5,054 bases of DNA from an uncultured Clostridiaceae bacterium (GTDB lineage: Bacteria > Bacillota > Clostridia > Lachnospirales > Lachnospiraceae). The stretch spans positions 1-5,054 of the forward strand of contig CATKZA010000156.1 of the NCBI GenBank assembly GCA_949841235.1, given 5' to 3'. Both the position numbers and the translations under genes were made by a program. Position 1 is the first letter of the stretch; every line of letters starts with the position of its first letter. Of this stretch, positions 1 to 5,008 are shown piece after piece. Below the pieces are notes generated by a model. It made no database searches, was not told the origin of the DNA, and was given only the letters and a program-made list of their open reading frames with translations.

Positions 1-1
1 C

Positions 2-424
2 AAGAAGGTGAGCAGTGATTTTGAGAACTTGAAATTCAATACCGCCATTGCGGCTATGATGACGCTGATCAATGAGTTTTATAAAAAGGATACAGTGACA
101 AGGGGAGAGTACAAGACGCTCCTCGTCCTGCTCAATCCGGTGGCACCCCATATCACGGAAGAGTTGTGGGAGAGACTGGGAGCGGATGGCAAGGTATACC
201 AGCAGCCCTGGCCCGAATATGAGGAGGCCAAGACGGTGGAGGCTACGGTAGAGATTGCTGTGCAAATCAATGGAAAGACTAAGACCACGCTGAATATTGG
301 CAAGGAGGATCCCAAGGAGGACGTGCTTGCCAGGGCGAAAGAGGCGCTGGGAGACAGGCTTTCCGGCAATGTGGTGAAGGAGATTTACGTGCCTGGCCGG
401 ATTGTGAATATCGTGATGAAATAA
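2..424 (+). CDS. leuS: Leucyl-tRNA synthetase, C-terminal part (5' end outside window)
   Basis: Class I aminoacyl-tRNA synthetase that charges tRNA-Leu with leucine in the cytoplasm. Only the last 140 codons are present; the frame is open to the left edge, so the GTG at 8-10 is an internal valine codon and not a start. Counting from the first full codon, residues 1-60 are the end of the helical anticodon-binding domain, with the characteristic LKFNTAIAAMM stretch (10-20) and NPVAPHITEELWERLG (45-60). Residues about 80-140 form the small C-terminal tRNA-binding domain, with VQINGK (87-92) and the family-typical ending VPGRIVNIVMK. The frame ends in TAA with no disruption. The active-site HIGH and KMSKS motifs lie upstream of the window. 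The gene converges on trkH. The family identification is secure from these motifs; nothing about its regulation can be seen here. Confidence 0.96.
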   Translation, partial: KKVSSDFENLKFNTAIAAMMTLINEFYKKDTVTRGEYKTLLVLLNPVAPHITEELWERLGADGKVYQQPWPEYEEAKTVEATVEIAVQINGKTKTTLNIGKEDPKEDVLARAKEALGDRLSGNVVKEIYVPGRIVNIVMK

Positions 425-427
425 AAA

Positions 428-469
428 AAGGGAACGCAAAATATCCTTCGGATATTAGCGCGTTCCCTT
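428..469. terminator. Hairpin terminator at the leuS stop, strongest for - strand transcripts
   Basis: An outer 8-bp stem GGGAACGC (430-437) / GCGTTCCC (460-467) is stacked on an inner 7-bp stem AATATCC (440-446) / GGATATT (450-456), with a small asymmetric internal loop and the apex TTC. A run of seven A at 423-429 precedes the stem and can pair only partly with TT 468-469. Read on the - strand this gives a hairpin followed by a U-run, a classical intrinsic terminator that would stop read-through from trkH. On the + strand the hairpin lies 5 nt after the leuS stop but is followed by TTGCAAG, so its U-tract is poor and leuS termination may also rely on the next hairpin. Confidence 0.75.
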
Positions 470-470
470 G

Positions 471-511
471 CAAGAAATTTGCAACAGCATAAATGCTGCA
501 GCAAATTCTTG
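471..511. repeat. Imperfect inverted repeat (hairpin) in the leuS-trkH junction
   Basis: Arms CAAGAAATTTGC (471-482) and GCAAATTCTTG (501-511) are complementary apart from one bulged T/A. Inside them AGCAT (486-490) pairs with ATGCT (493-497) around an AA apex. No U-tract follows on either strand, so it is not an obvious terminator. It sits directly beside the 516-529 palindrome and repeat box B, and may be part of the same intergenic element. Its role is unknown. Confidence 0.6.
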
Positions 512-515
512 GTTG

Positions 516-529
516 GCATAGCGCTATGC
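516..529. repeat. Perfect 14-bp palindrome GCATAGCGCTATGC
   Basis: GCATAGC is followed immediately by its exact reverse complement GCTATGC. With no loop it is better read as a DNA palindrome or cruciform/protein site than as an RNA hairpin, although a shortened RNA hairpin is possible. It lies between the 471-511 inverted repeat and repeat box B (533-550), downstream of both convergent genes, so a promoter-operator role is unlikely. Nothing in the window shows its function. Confidence 0.6.
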
Positions 530-532
530 TAT

Positions 533-566
533 GAGCAATTTCCTATACAGTAAAAAAGGTGCGAAG
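533..566 (-). repeat. Intergenic repeat element, left copy (boxes A and B)
   Basis: Read on the - strand this contains box A, CTTCGCACC (558-566), a 7-nt spacer (551-557), then box B, CTGTATAGGAAATTGCTC (533-550). The same two boxes with the same 7-nt spacing occur on the + strand at 4975-5008, where box B differs at 2 of 18 positions. A third box B lies at 4853-4870. Here box A also forms one arm of the 552-610 terminator-like hairpin, so the opposite strand carries box A as well. The pattern suggests a dispersed non-coding repeat family of the genome. No transposase or target-site duplication is recognisable. Confidence 0.6.
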
Positions 567-610
567 TTTTGCCTGGCTTGAAAATTGCCGGGAAAGACTT
601 CGCACCTTTT
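552..610. terminator. Bidirectional intrinsic terminator between leuS and trkH
   Basis: A perfect 14-bp stem, AAAAGGTGCGAAGT (554-567) / ACTTCGCACCTTTT (597-610), is extended inward by CCTGGC (572-577) / GCCGGG (587-592) with one G-T pair and a 9-nt apex. It ends in TTTT on the + strand and in a six-base U-run on the - strand (complement of A 552-557). It can therefore act as the terminator for leuS read-through from the left and for trkA-trkH from the right, which fits the convergent arrangement. Its right arm contains the 17-mer GGAAAGACTTCGCACCT (591-607), repeated exactly at 4968-4984. Confidence 0.75.
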
Positions 611-642
611 GGCATAGGGAACAGAGATTGCTGTCTGGGAAG

Positions 643-663
643 TTGATCAAAGTGCATTGATCA
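643..663. repeat. Paired TTGATCA motifs, inverted and direct
   Basis: TTGATCA occurs at 643-649 and 657-663, 14 bp apart. Because TGATCA is itself palindromic, the same bases also form a 7-bp inverted repeat, TGATCAA (644-650) / TTGATCA (657-663), around a 6-nt loop. It lies 47 bp past the trkH stop codon and has no U-tract. The rest of the stretch between 611 and 709 shows only a small TTTCA/TGAAA stem (674-678 / 683-687) and no gene. Confidence 0.45.
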
Positions 664-709
664 TGCGTGGTGCTTTCAGTGCTGAAATGCTGTGAAAAGC
701 CATTGCGCA

Positions 710-2176
710 TTACTTTTTTCGGAAGAACCTCCGTGATAAGAGGTCTTTCCAGATGGCAGGGTGGAACAGGATCAGCAGGGGAAAGAGTTCCAGTCTTCCT
801 GCCAGCATATCCAGCATCAGCAGATATTTGGTAAAGGGCGTGAAATGCCCGAAATTCTGAGTAGGCCCTACCATTTCCAGACCCGGCCCGATATTGTTGA
901 AGGTGGCGGCCACCGCCGTAAAGTTCGTAATCAAGTCCTTCCCCTCGAAGGAGATGGCAAACACGGATGCGGCGAACAATAGCATGTAGGTCAGAAAATA
1001 TACGTTGGTGGAGCGAACTACGTCATGCTCGATGGGCTTGGCATCCATTTTAATCTTTTTGATACTCCTGGGATGGATATAGGAATTTAATTCCTTTACC
1101 AAGGTCTTTGCCAAGATTACCAGACGGGAGACTTTGATGCCGCCGCCGGTACTGCCCGCACAGGCTCCGATGAACATCAATAGCACCAGGACGGTTCGGC
1201 TGGTCTGGGGCCACAGGTCGAAGTCCGCCGTGGAGAACCCGGTGGTGGTGATGATGGAGCCAACCTGAAATGCCGCATGGGTCAGGGAGTCGAAGGCATT
1301 GTGGTACAGGGGCAGGATGTTCACGAATATGATTAGCGTGGACAGGAAGATGATGATGAAATAGCAGCGCACCTCCTCTATGTGGAATGCCTTTTTGATC
1401 TGCCGGAACAGTATGAAATAATAGGCATTGAAATTCACGCCGAATAGGATCATGAAAACTGTCACCACCCACTGGATATAGGGGGAATAGCTCATCATGC
1501 TGTCATTCTTGATGCCGAACCCCCCCGTGCCCGCCGTGCCAAAACTGGTGGCAAGGGCATCAAAGACTGGCATCTTGCCCAGAAGGAGCAAGAGGAATTC
1601 CACGATGGTCATGACAAAGTAGATCAGGTAGAGGATGCGGGCAGTGTACCTGGCCTTGGGAACCAACTTGCCCACAGATGGTCCCGGGCTTTCCGCCCGC
1701 ATCAGGTTAATGTGGGAGCCGCCGCTTAGGGGGATGATCGCCAGGAGGAAGACCAGCACTCCCATCCCTCCAATCCAGTGGGTGAAGCTGCGCCAGAAGA
1801 GAGAGCAGTGGGAGAGCGCTTCCACGTCTGAAAGAATGCTGGCACCGGTGGTGGTAAAGCCGGACACGGTTTCAAACAGGGCATCCGTGAGAGAGGGAAT
1901 CTCCCGGGTGAACCAGAAGGGCAGCGCACCGAAAAAACTGAGGAATATCCAGCTGAGCGCAGTGGCTACGCATCCCTCTTTCAAGTAGAATACAGAATTT
2001 TTCGGCTTCCGCATTCTCATGGCAAAGCCGAAGAGAAGGCAGAGACAGGCGGCCAGGAGATAAGCCAGCCCCTCCCTTTCTACATAGGCTACCGCTGTGG
2101 CGCAGGGAAGGAGCATCAAGATGCCTTCCACGATCAGAATATGCCCTAATATGTAACGTACAATGGAATAATTCAT
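710..2176 (-). CDS. trkH: Trk-type K+ uptake system, membrane subunit TrkH
   Basis: Integral membrane subunit that conducts K+ into the cell, working with the cytosolic regulator TrkA. The 488-residue product, close to the roughly 480 usual for TrkH, has the four-fold M1-P-M2 architecture. The four filter-loop segments are FTTTGAS (107-113), TAGTGGFG (214-221), TTTGFS (310-315) and TFNNIGPG (425-432). The conserved intramembrane gating-loop region GACAGSTGGGIKVSR is at 337-351, and MLAGRLELFPLL, typical of the last helix, is at 457-468. The start is the ATG at 2176, preceded by GAGGG (2182-2186) at 5-nt spacing; an in-frame TTG at 2215 would add 13 residues but has no ribosome site. It lies 79 bp after trkA on the same strand with no terminator between, so co-transcription is likely. 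No disruption is seen. The family is certain; the coupling ion (H+ or Na+) cannot be read from the sequence. Confidence 0.96.
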   Translation of the reverse strand: MNYSIVRYILGHILIVEGILMLLPCATAVAYVEREGLAYLLAACLCLLFGFAMRMRKPKNSVFYLKEGCVATALSWIFLSFFGALPFWFTREIPSLTDALFETVSGFTTTGASILSDVEALSHCSLFWRSFTHWIGGMGVLVFLLAIIPLSGGSHINLMRAESPGPSVGKLVPKARYTARILYLIYFVMTIVEFLLLLLGKMPVFDALATSFGTAGTGGFGIKNDSMMSYSPYIQWVVTVFMILFGVNFNAYYFILFRQIKKAFHIEEVRCYFIIIFLSTLIIFVNILPLYHNAFDSLTHAAFQVGSIITTTGFSTADFDLWPQTSRTVLVLLMFIGACAGSTGGGIKVSRLVILAKTLVKELNSYIHPRSIKKIKMDAKPIEHDVVRSTNVYFLTYMLLFAASVFAISFEGKDLITNFTAVAATFNNIGPGLEMVGPTQNFGHFTPFTKYLLMLDMLAGRLELFPLLILFHPAIWKDLLSRRFFRKK

Positions 2177-2255
2177 AATTTCCCTCGTTTCTGCAAGATG
2201 AGCTTTGCATCCCAATCTATAGGTAAAATGCTTGAAATTTCTTTTTTTATCCTTG

Positions 2256-3644
2256 TCAATTTAAAATGTCCTGAATGTCGTTGAATCCTGTGTGGGTGGT
2301 GACGATCATCACCGTATCCCCTACCTTGATGCAGTCTTGGCCGGAGGGAATCAGGATGGAGCCATTTCGGCTGATGAAGGAAATTAGCAATCCTTTCTTC
2401 AGCGACAGATCCTTCAGTGGAATATCCGTCACTTCGGAGGCCTCATCTATGCGGAATTCAATGGCTTCCACCTGGTGGTCAAACATATGGTACAGGGTTT
2501 CGATATTGCTGTTCATGGAGTCTTTTTTGGCTCGCACGTAGGCGATAATCGCCTCGGAAGTGATATAGCGGGGATAGACCACGCTGCCCAAGTTCAAGTT
2601 GTTGATGACATCCTTGAAATTGATGCGGTTTATTTTCGTGATCACCTTAGTATCCGATACTTGCTGGGCATGCAGGGTGAGGAGGATATTTTCCTCATCA
2701 ATGCCCGTCAGGGGTACGAAGGACTCTACCTGCTCGATGCCCTCCCCCTTCAGCAGTTCTTCGTCCGTGCCATCGCCATTGATAATAATGGCTTTTGGAA
2801 GCAGGATGCTCAGTTCCTCGCAGCGAGCCTTGTTGCGCTCGATGATTTTTACGGAAATCCCCACACTGAGCAGTTGGGAGGCCAGATAGTATGCCGCCCG
2901 GCTGCCACCCACGATCAGGGTATCCTTCACCCGGTTAGTCTTAAAGCCAATATTTACCAGAAAGGATTTTACAGACCTTCTGGGAGCCACGAAGGAGATG
3001 ATGTCCCCCCTGTGCATCGTAAAGTCTCCTGAAGGGATGTAAATTTTGCCTTCCCGTTCAATGGCGCAGATTAGCACATTGGTGGGCAGTTTGCCAGGCA
3101 TCATGGAAATGGTCATGCCATCTAGGACATTTTTCTCCGGAATCTTGAATTTGACCAGTTCCGCCTGTCCGTGGGCAAAGGAATTGACTTCCAGGGCAGT
3201 GGGGAGATAGAGAATTCGCGCAATCTCTCTGGCGGCCTCCAGTTCCGGATTGATAATCATGGTGAGCCCCAGCTTTTCCCGGAGATAGCCGGATTCCTTG
3301 CTGTAATCCGGGGTGCGCACCCGGGCGATGGCGGCACAGTTGCCCACCTGCTTGGCAACGGTACAGCACAGCAGGTTCAGTTCGTCCGATTCCGTCACTG
3401 CGATGATCAGGTCGGCATTTTCAATGCCCGCATCCATCTGAACGCTATAGCTGGCCCCGTTGCCAGCCATGCCCATGATATCGTATATGTTAGATATTTC
3501 CTGAATTTTCTGGGCATCGGTGTCAATCAATGTGATGTCATGCCCCTCCTTGGTAAGCTGTTCGATCAGGGTGATGCCCACCTTGCCGCATCCTACGATG
3601 ATGATATTCAGTCCCTGCTTTGCAGGAGATAATGGTCTGCGCAT
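2256..3644 (-). CDS. trkA: Trk-type K+ uptake system, nucleotide-binding regulatory subunit TrkA
   Basis: Cytosolic peripheral subunit that binds NAD(H)/ATP-type ligands and gates TrkH. The product is 462 residues with two tandem RCK units, which is the TrkA length (E. coli about 458) and distinguishes it from single-RCK KtrA (about 220). RCK-N 1 begins IIIVGCGKVG (14-23), an intact GxGxxG (G18, G20, G23), with the acidic residue D41 at the end of strand 2. A TrkA_C domain follows at about 150-232. RCK-N 2 begins LIVGGSRAAYYLA (243-255), where the glycine motif is degenerate, with E269 after strand 2 and NGDGTD at 289-294; a second TrkA_C domain is at about 380-462. The start is the ATG at 3644 with GAGGAA (3648-3653) upstream. 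The in-frame TTG at 3716 would add an Arg-rich, non-family extension with no ribosome site, so I reject it. It precedes trkH by 79 bp, presumably in one operon driven from the 3780-3808 promoter. Confidence 0.96.
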   Translation of the reverse strand: MRRPLSPAKQGLNIIIVGCGKVGITLIEQLTKEGHDITLIDTDAQKIQEISNIYDIMGMAGNGASYSVQMDAGIENADLIIAVTESDELNLLCCTVAKQVGNCAAIARVRTPDYSKESGYLREKLGLTMIINPELEAAREIARILYLPTALEVNSFAHGQAELVKFKIPEKNVLDGMTISMMPGKLPTNVLICAIEREGKIYIPSGDFTMHRGDIISFVAPRRSVKSFLVNIGFKTNRVKDTLIVGGSRAAYYLASQLLSVGISVKIIERNKARCEELSILLPKAIIINGDGTDEELLKGEGIEQVESFVPLTGIDEENILLTLHAQQVSDTKVITKINRINFKDVINNLNLGSVVYPRYITSEAIIAYVRAKKDSMNSNIETLYHMFDHQVEAIEFRIDEASEVTDIPLKDLSLKKGLLISFISRNGSILIPSGQDCIKVGDTVMIVTTHTGFNDIQDILN

Positions 3645-3659
3645 AGTTTCCTCATTTCT

Positions 3660-3709
3660 GCGGGGATGCCTGGCTCTTCGGGAATGCTTCCGAGACCGGG
3701 CATAGCCGC
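3660..3709 (-). other. Imperfect stem-loop in the trkA leader
   Basis: Given in + strand coordinates, GCGG (3660-3663) pairs with CCGC (3706-3709), ATGCC (3666-3670) with GGCAT (3699-3703) and GG (3672-3673) with CC (3696-3697). CTC (3674-3676) / GAG (3692-3694) can pair next, and near the apex CGG (3679-3681) / CCG (3690-3692) is an alternative. The structure would form in the mRNA leader 6 nt upstream of the trkA Shine-Dalgarno sequence. There is no U-run after it, so it is not a terminator. It could affect translation or mRNA stability, but it may be chance pairing; it matches no riboswitch class I recognise. Confidence 0.3.
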
Positions 3710-3776
3710 TTTTCAAACTTCTGTAAACTGTATTTGCTTATTCTGCAAAAAAGTAACAAATAACAATCTGTTGTAT

Positions 3777-3790
3777 AATACTATAGTATT
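3777..3790. promoter_or_regulatory. Perfect 14-bp palindrome over the trkA -10 (candidate operator)
   Basis: AATACTATAGTATT is identical to its own reverse complement, and it fully covers the proposed - strand -10 hexamer (3780-3785). A palindrome at this place is the usual position of a repressor site, but the sequence is AT-only except for one C and one G, so a chance origin is possible. No regulator gene is in the window. Confidence 0.35.
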
Positions 3791-3808
3791 TTCTGGGAAA
3801 TGATTCAA
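3780..3808 (-). promoter_or_regulatory. Candidate sigma-70/SigA promoter for trkA-trkH
   Basis: On the - strand, -35 TTGAAT (3803-3808, 4 of 6 to TTGACA) is separated by exactly 17 bp from -10 TATAGT (3780-3785, 5 of 6 to TATAAT). Transcription would start near 3773 and give a leader of about 130 nt before the trkA ATG. The surrounding DNA is clearly AT-richer than the genes. A promoter here implies that trkA-trkH is transcribed independently of the upstream antiporter gene, though read-through from it remains possible because no strong terminator separates them. Confidence 0.5.
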
Positions 3809-3824
3809 GTCCTTTCTTATCAAT

Positions 3825-3848
3825 GTAGGAAGCCTACTGCGAAGCAGT
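3825..3848. other. Two small overlapping hairpins after the antiporter gene
   Basis: GTAGG (3825-3829) / CCTAC (3833-3837) and ACTGC (3836-3840) / GCAGT (3844-3848) are adjacent 5-bp stems with 3-nt loops that share two bases and therefore compete. They lie 36-59 nt beyond the antiporter stop codon on the - strand. No U-run follows on the - strand, so at most this is a weak or factor-assisted 3' end. Apart from these hairpins, the stretch 3809-3883 shows nothing else. Confidence 0.3.
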
Positions 3849-3883
3849 CCCCACCCACTGACGAGTATCGTTCATCCACGCCC

Positions 3884-4831
3884 TTACCGTATGCAGATAT
3901 ACCCGAAATATCCCCCGTAGCACAGAAGCATCACCACACCCTCCCACAGCACCAACTTATTCTTCGACCAGGCGAATATCCACACCAGAACGCTCATTAA
4001 GGCCAGAATGACGATATCTATAATGTTTTCCATGGTAAATGCCACCGGGGAGATGGTTGCGGCAATTCCCAGTACAAATAAAATGTTAAAGATGTTGGAG
4101 CCGATGACATTTCCCAATGCCATATCCACCTCCTTTTTCTTGGCGGCCACGATGGAGGTCACTAGTTCCGGCAGGCTGGTACCGAAGGCCACGATGGTAA
4201 GTCCCACCAGATTGGCGCTCATGCCGAACCTCTCCGCAATCTCTGATGCGGAATCCACCACGAAGTCCCCGCCGAACTTGATGGCCGCCATTCCCCCGAT
4301 GATAAAGAGCAGGCATTTCCACACAGGCAGTTTTTCATACTCCTCTTCCTCCACTTCTTCTCCCTGCTTTCTGGCCTTCAATGCGGATAAGATCATCCAC
4401 AGGATAAACCCTCCGAAGACGATCAGAAGGATGATGCCTTCCAAATGCCCTACGATCATGGAGGTGATTCCAAATCCCATCAGGAGCAGTGCGATGACTA
4501 CGGAAAAGGGAAATTCCTTTAGCAGGGTGGATTTTTTCACCGCCAGGGGACAGAACAGGCAGCACACGCCGCACACCACCATCAGGTTAAAGATATTGGA
4601 GCCAACCACGTTGGCAACGGCCAATTCATTCTGCTGCGCCAGGGATGCCGTCACGCTGACGGCGCATTCCGGCAGGCTGGTTCCCATGGCCACGATGGTC
4701 ATGCCGATAATCAGCGAGGGAATCCGCAGCATTTTTGCTACGCTGGAACTTCCCTCCACGAAGAAATCCGCCCCTTTCATCAGCAGGATAAAGCCCGCCA
4801 CCAACTCTACTGCCAACAATACTAAGTTCAT
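3884..4831 (-). CDS. CaCA-family calcium/sodium (cation) antiporter, YrbG-like
   Basis: Inner-membrane antiporter of the Ca2+/cation superfamily (Na_Ca_ex fold), expected to exchange Ca2+ against Na+ or H+ (some relatives also use K+). The 315-residue protein has the two diagnostic inverted alpha repeats. Alpha-1 has MGTSLPE (49-55) and GSNIFN (77-82); alpha-2 has FGTSLPE (216-222) and GSNIFN (244-249). E55 and E222 are the expected ion-coordinating glutamates. About ten hydrophobic helices are visible, split into two halves by a short acidic cytoplasmic loop (EEVEEEEYE, 158-166). The length is normal for bacterial members. The start is the ATG at 4831, with a near-perfect AAGGAGG (4839-4845) at 7-nt spacing. 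Its leader runs directly into repeat DNA beginning at 4853. It lies 239 bp upstream of trkA on the same strand. The family is very secure; the exact ions cannot be decided from sequence. Confidence 0.94.
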   Translation of the reverse strand: MNLVLLAVELVAGFILLMKGADFFVEGSSSVAKMLRIPSLIIGMTIVAMGTSLPECAVSVTASLAQQNELAVANVVGSNIFNLMVVCGVCCLFCPLAVKKSTLLKEFPFSVVIALLLMGFGITSMIVGHLEGIILLIVFGGFILWMILSALKARKQGEEVEEEEYEKLPVWKCLLFIIGGMAAIKFGGDFVVDSASEIAERFGMSANLVGLTIVAFGTSLPELVTSIVAAKKKEVDMALGNVIGSNIFNILFVLGIAATISPVAFTMENIIDIVILALMSVLVWIFAWSKNKLVLWEGVVMLLCYGGYFGYICIR

Positions 4832-4884
4832 ATCGCTACCTCCTTATGTTTACCGTATAGAAAACTGCTCAAAATCTGTGATGC

Positions 4885-4928
4885 GAAGAACGCTGATTTT
4901 GCGTTCTTCCAAGGTGCTTTAGCACCTT
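4885..4928. repeat. Two consecutive hairpins within the first repeat unit
   Basis: GAAGAACGC (4885-4893) pairs perfectly with GCGTTCTTC (4901-4909) around a 7-nt loop, and AAGGTGC (4911-4917) with GCACCTT (4922-4928) around a 4-nt loop. The second repeat unit keeps the right arm of the first hairpin (5039-5047) but its left side has diverged and no longer pairs well; it has instead a small TTCGT/ACGAA stem at 5015-5028. Neither hairpin has a convincing U-tract. Confidence 0.5.
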
Positions 4929-4940
4929 TGCGATCGTAGC

Positions 4941-4973
4941 CTTTCCTGGCGAGGTGTTTGCGAGCCTGGAAAG
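4941..4973. repeat. Imperfect hairpin preceding box A
   Basis: CTTTCC (4941-4946) pairs with GGAAAG (4968-4973), and after one T/T mismatch GGC (4948-4950) pairs with GCC (4964-4966), leaving a 13-nt apex. It directly precedes repeat box A (4975-4983), in the same position as the stem that precedes box A at 572-592 in the left junction. Confidence 0.4.
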
Positions 4974-4974
4974 A

Positions 4975-5008
4975 CTTCGCACCTGTAGTGCAGTATAGGA
5001 AACTGCTC
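4975..5008 (+). repeat. Intergenic repeat element, right copy (boxes A and B)
   Basis: Box A, CTTCGCACC (4975-4983), a 7-nt spacer (4984-4990), then box B, CAGTATAGGAAACTGCTC (4991-5008). This is the same architecture as 533-566 on the opposite strand. The upstream 17-mer GGAAAGACTTCGCACCT (4968-4984) is also exact at 591-607. It marks the boundary between the two 138-bp repeat units. Confidence 0.6.

Noticed and set aside
8..10. GTG at 8 as the start of a small gene
   Set aside because: The frame is open to the left edge and the translation is the standard interior of leucyl-tRNA synthetase.
2177..2215. TTG start extending TrkH by 13 residues
   Set aside because: There is no Shine-Dalgarno sequence before it, whereas the ATG at 2176 has GAGGG at 5-nt spacing and gives the usual family N-terminus.
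2254..2259. TTGACA on the - strand at the end of trkA as a separate trkH promoter
   Set aside because: No -10-like hexamer lies at 16-18 bp; the only TATAGA is about 32 bp away.
2475..3632. Two + strand reading frames (185 and 153 codons) opposite trkA
   Set aside because: Both are shadows of the intact trkA frame with no recognisable domain or start signal.
3645..3716. TTG start extending TrkA by 24 residues
   Set aside because: The extension is Arg-rich and unlike TrkA, has no ribosome site, and coincides with the leader hairpin; the ATG at 3644 has GAGGAA upstream.
3645..3775. c-di-AMP (ydaO-type) riboswitch in the trkA leader
   Set aside because: The class would fit K+ transport biology, but I could not identify its conserved sequence elements, and the leader is short for it.
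3774..3779. Perfect TATAAT on the + strand
   Set aside because: There is no -35 at 16-18 bp upstream and no + strand gene follows; it is explained by the AT-rich palindrome region.
4008..4922. Long + strand reading frame (304 codons) opposite the antiporter gene
   Set aside because: It is antisense to a clear CaCA gene, its translation has no family features and is of shadow composition (rich in Ser, Thr, Met), and it has no plausible ribosome site.
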